NCBI GenBank assembly: GCA_019113915.1
Contig: DXGM01000023.1
Coordinates: 1 to 34,418 of the forward strand
Direction: 5' to 3'
Length of the DNA: 34,418 bases
DNA from: Candidatus Gordonibacter avicola
Lineage (GTDB): Bacteria > Actinomycetota > Coriobacteriia > Coriobacteriales > Eggerthellaceae
In this document: one piece after another, positions 33,402 to 34,418 of the stretch
Layout of the letters: each line of letters starts with the position of its first letter
Position numbering within the stretch: position 1 is the first letter of the stretch
The notes under the pieces: generated by a model
Told to the model about the DNA's origin: nothing
Seen by the model: only the letters and a program-made list of their open reading frames with translations
The model's database searches: none
Made by a program: the position numbers and the translations under genes

Positions 33402-33932
33402 ATGCACGAAACGCTTCTGAACAAATACGGCATCAAGCAGCTTGGCTACTACGTGGAAAATCTCGAAGAGGCAGCTCAGGCGTTTGCTGAGACGCTGGGT
33501 GCTGGACCTTTTTTCGATCTTGGTGTGTCCGAACCAACGGTTCTCGAATACCGCGGCGCACCCAGCACCATGCGCAGCCGTTGCGCACTCGGCCAGCTGG
33601 GAGATATGCAAATCGAACTCATTGAGGTGCAAACCGACGAGCCCGACGTCTACAAGGAGTTGGGCCACTACGGTTTGCACCATTTGTGCATATGGGCTGA
33701 TGACGCTGACGAAGTGGCGCGTCAGATGAACGCGCAGGGTTTAGAGACAGCCCTGTTCATGGAATCCGGCGCGGGCTTGCGCGTCTACTACTTCGATTGC
33801 CGCGAAACGCTCGGCAGCTTCCTTGAAGTGAACGCCCCCATCGAACAGCTGTGGCAGGGTATCAAGGCCCAGGCCGACACCTGGGATGGCACGCGCCCCC
33901 TGCGCACCATGGCCGACCTCATGGGCCGCTAG
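33402..33932 (+). CDS. VOC (glyoxalase/bleomycin-resistance fold) protein
   Basis: The 176-residue protein has the paired beta-alpha-beta-beta-beta modules of the VOC superfamily: 'KQLGYYVENLEEAAQAFAETLGAGPFF' (read as two parts) and 'GLHHLCIWADDADEVARQMN'. Candidate metal ligands are E in 'MQIELIEV', H in 'HHLCIW' and E in 'GSFLEVN'; the first usual His is replaced by Gln ('IKQLGYYV'). It resembles the epimerase/glyoxalase-like branch (methylmalonyl-CoA epimerase type) rather than extradiol dioxygenases. AAAGGGGAA lies five bases before the ATG at 33402. Placed at the end of the AthLS-like operon it may process or bind the product of that enzyme; the actual substrate is unknown. The protein is cytosolic. 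Confidence 0.82.
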   Translation: MHETLLNKYGIKQLGYYVENLEEAAQAFAETLGAGPFFDLGVSEPTVLEYRGAPSTMRSRCALGQLGDMQIELIEVQTDEPDVYKELGHYGLHHLCIWADDADEVARQMNAQGLETALFMESGAGLRVYYFDCRETLGSFLEVNAPIEQLWQGIKAQADTWDGTRPLRTMADLMGR

Positions 33933-33964
33933 AACTTGGTTCGGGTTGCGAAAGGGTGGGCGTG

Positions 33965-34225
33965 ATGGAGAAGGTGCCTGAGGTGGCGGTGTGTGGTATT
34001 GACCGCGAGCGGGGGCTTCTTCTGGGGGCCGATGGCCAGGCGTTTCGCGAGTGCGAGTCCAACACCTGGGTAGACGTGGGGGAGGAACGCCCTGGCGTGG
34101 TGTACCTCGGTACGGGACGCCATGGCGGCGGCATCGTGTTGCGCCCGCTCTTTGTGCGGGACGCAGGCGGGTGGCGTAATGCGTCGACGGGCGCGCGGCC
34201 CCCTGCTGGCGTGGCACTACCTTAA
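33965..34225 (+). CDS. Small protein of unknown function
   Basis: 86 residues from the ATG at 33965, with AAAGGG 8 bases upstream; in-frame GTGs at 33956 and 33962 are alternatives. I do not recognise the family. The sequence is hydrophilic with several short beta-like segments ('VAVCGIDRERGLLLGADGQ', 'GVVYLGTGRHGGGIVLRP'), no signal peptide and no membrane segment. It follows the VOC gene by 32 bases and is closed by a clear terminator 16 bases after its stop, which supports it being the last gene of that operon. Its coding status rests on the ribosome binding site, frame length and terminator only. Confidence 0.55.
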   Translation: MEKVPEVAVCGIDRERGLLLGADGQAFRECESNTWVDVGEERPGVVYLGTGRHGGGIVLRPLFVRDAGGWRNASTGARPPAGVALP

Positions 34226-34241
34226 GCGTAAGAGTTCTGGT

Positions 34242-34280
34242 GAAGAGAGCGTCCAGTAAGGGCGTTCTCTTCGCGTTTTT
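34242..34280 (+). terminator. Intrinsic terminator ending the AthLS-like operon
   Basis: GAAGAGAGCG (34242-34251) pairs with CGTTCTCTTC (34263-34272), one G-U pair, with an 11-nt loop and then GCGTTTTT. Confidence 0.9.
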
Positions 34281-34323
34281 CCGGGGCGTACGAGTGAATT
34301 TCCATGGTAGCGGTGGGCTGTTT

Positions 34324-34332
34324 TGCTATGAT
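34324..34332 (+). promoter_or_regulatory. Extended -10 promoter before the final gene
   Basis: TG-C-TATGAT is followed by a leader of about 35 bases to the start codon. No clear -35 is seen. Confidence 0.5.
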
Positions 34333-34373
34333 GATCAAAGTAATTACCAGCTATCGCGAAAGGACGTACGCAC

Positions 34374-34418
34374 ATGACGCGCAAGATTCACATCTTCGAC
34401 ACCACGCTGCGCGACGGC
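34374..34418 (+). CDS. 2-isopropylmalate/citramalate synthase-type enzyme, 3' truncated by the window
   Basis: Only 15 codons are present: MTRKIHIFDTTLRDG. 'IFDTTLRDG' is the N-terminal signature of the DRE-TIM metallolyase family (LeuA, CimA, homocitrate synthase), where the Arg-Asp pair is catalytic and metal-binding. GAAAGGACG lies about eight bases before the ATG. Given the ilv genes nearby, LeuA (leucine) or CimA (isoleucine via citramalate) are the likely identities; the visible part cannot separate them. Confidence 0.82.
   Translation, partial: MTRKIHIFDTTLRDG

Overview
The window looks like chromosome from a high-GC, anaerobic gut-type actinobacterium, most likely the Eggerthellaceae (Coriobacteriia). 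The reasons are the GC-rich housekeeping genes, two different molybdopterin oxidoreductase operons of the kind these bacteria carry in large numbers, and BspA/InlB-type surface proteins. The taxonomic call is an inference from gene content; there is no rRNA gene to anchor it. No tRNA, rRNA, CRISPR array, transposase or phage gene was seen.

Layout. (1) 1-4543: two large surface-type proteins, a BspA-like leucine-rich-repeat protein cut by the window edge and opening in a run of 12 G, and an InlB B-repeat protein. Both are visibly richer in A/T than the rest. (2) 4757-8708: housekeeping genes prfA, prmC, a purine nucleoside phosphorylase and a WalJ/YycJ-like metallo-hydrolase, all rightward. 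(3) 8924-16381: a LysR regulator, a strong terminator, then a DmsA/DmsB-like molybdoenzyme pair without Tat signal or membrane anchor, followed by a GntP-type and an NCS1-type permease. This looks like an uptake-plus-reduction (or other redox) cassette for an unknown substrate. (4) 16406-19431: a leftward membrane-anchored C39-like protein with Ser in place of the catalytic Cys, rightward serC, and a leftward MntA/HepT toxin-antitoxin pair. (5) 19500-25490: branched-chain amino-acid genes ilvD-ilvB-ilvN-ilvC. ilvD is preceded by a stack of inverted repeats, a promoter and a T-box-like leader whose specifier reads as alanine GCC rather than a branched-chain codon. A cluster of three dispersed-type repeats sits before ilvC. 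(6) 25580-28593: a HipA-like kinase that appears to be made from a leaderless mRNA, and serA. (7) 28731-33932: a TetR regulator, then a molybdoenzyme pair that closely resembles pyrogallol-phloroglucinol transhydroxylase (AthL/AthS), a small zinc-ribbon protein and a VOC-fold protein. (8) 33965-34418: a small unknown protein, a terminator, and the first 15 codons of a 2-isopropylmalate/citramalate synthase-type gene.

How the parts fit. serC and serA cover two steps of serine synthesis; ilvD, ilvBN, ilvC and the final partial gene cover most of valine/isoleucine/leucine synthesis. The accessory content is the two molybdoenzyme operons, each downstream of its own regulator. The AthLS-like operon is the best candidate for an incompletely described system: it keeps the Asp-Ser pair and cysteine layout of transhydroxylase, but is packaged with a TetR regulator, a zinc-ribbon peptide and a VOC protein. 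Family assignments rest on motifs and remembered reference sequences; no database search was run.
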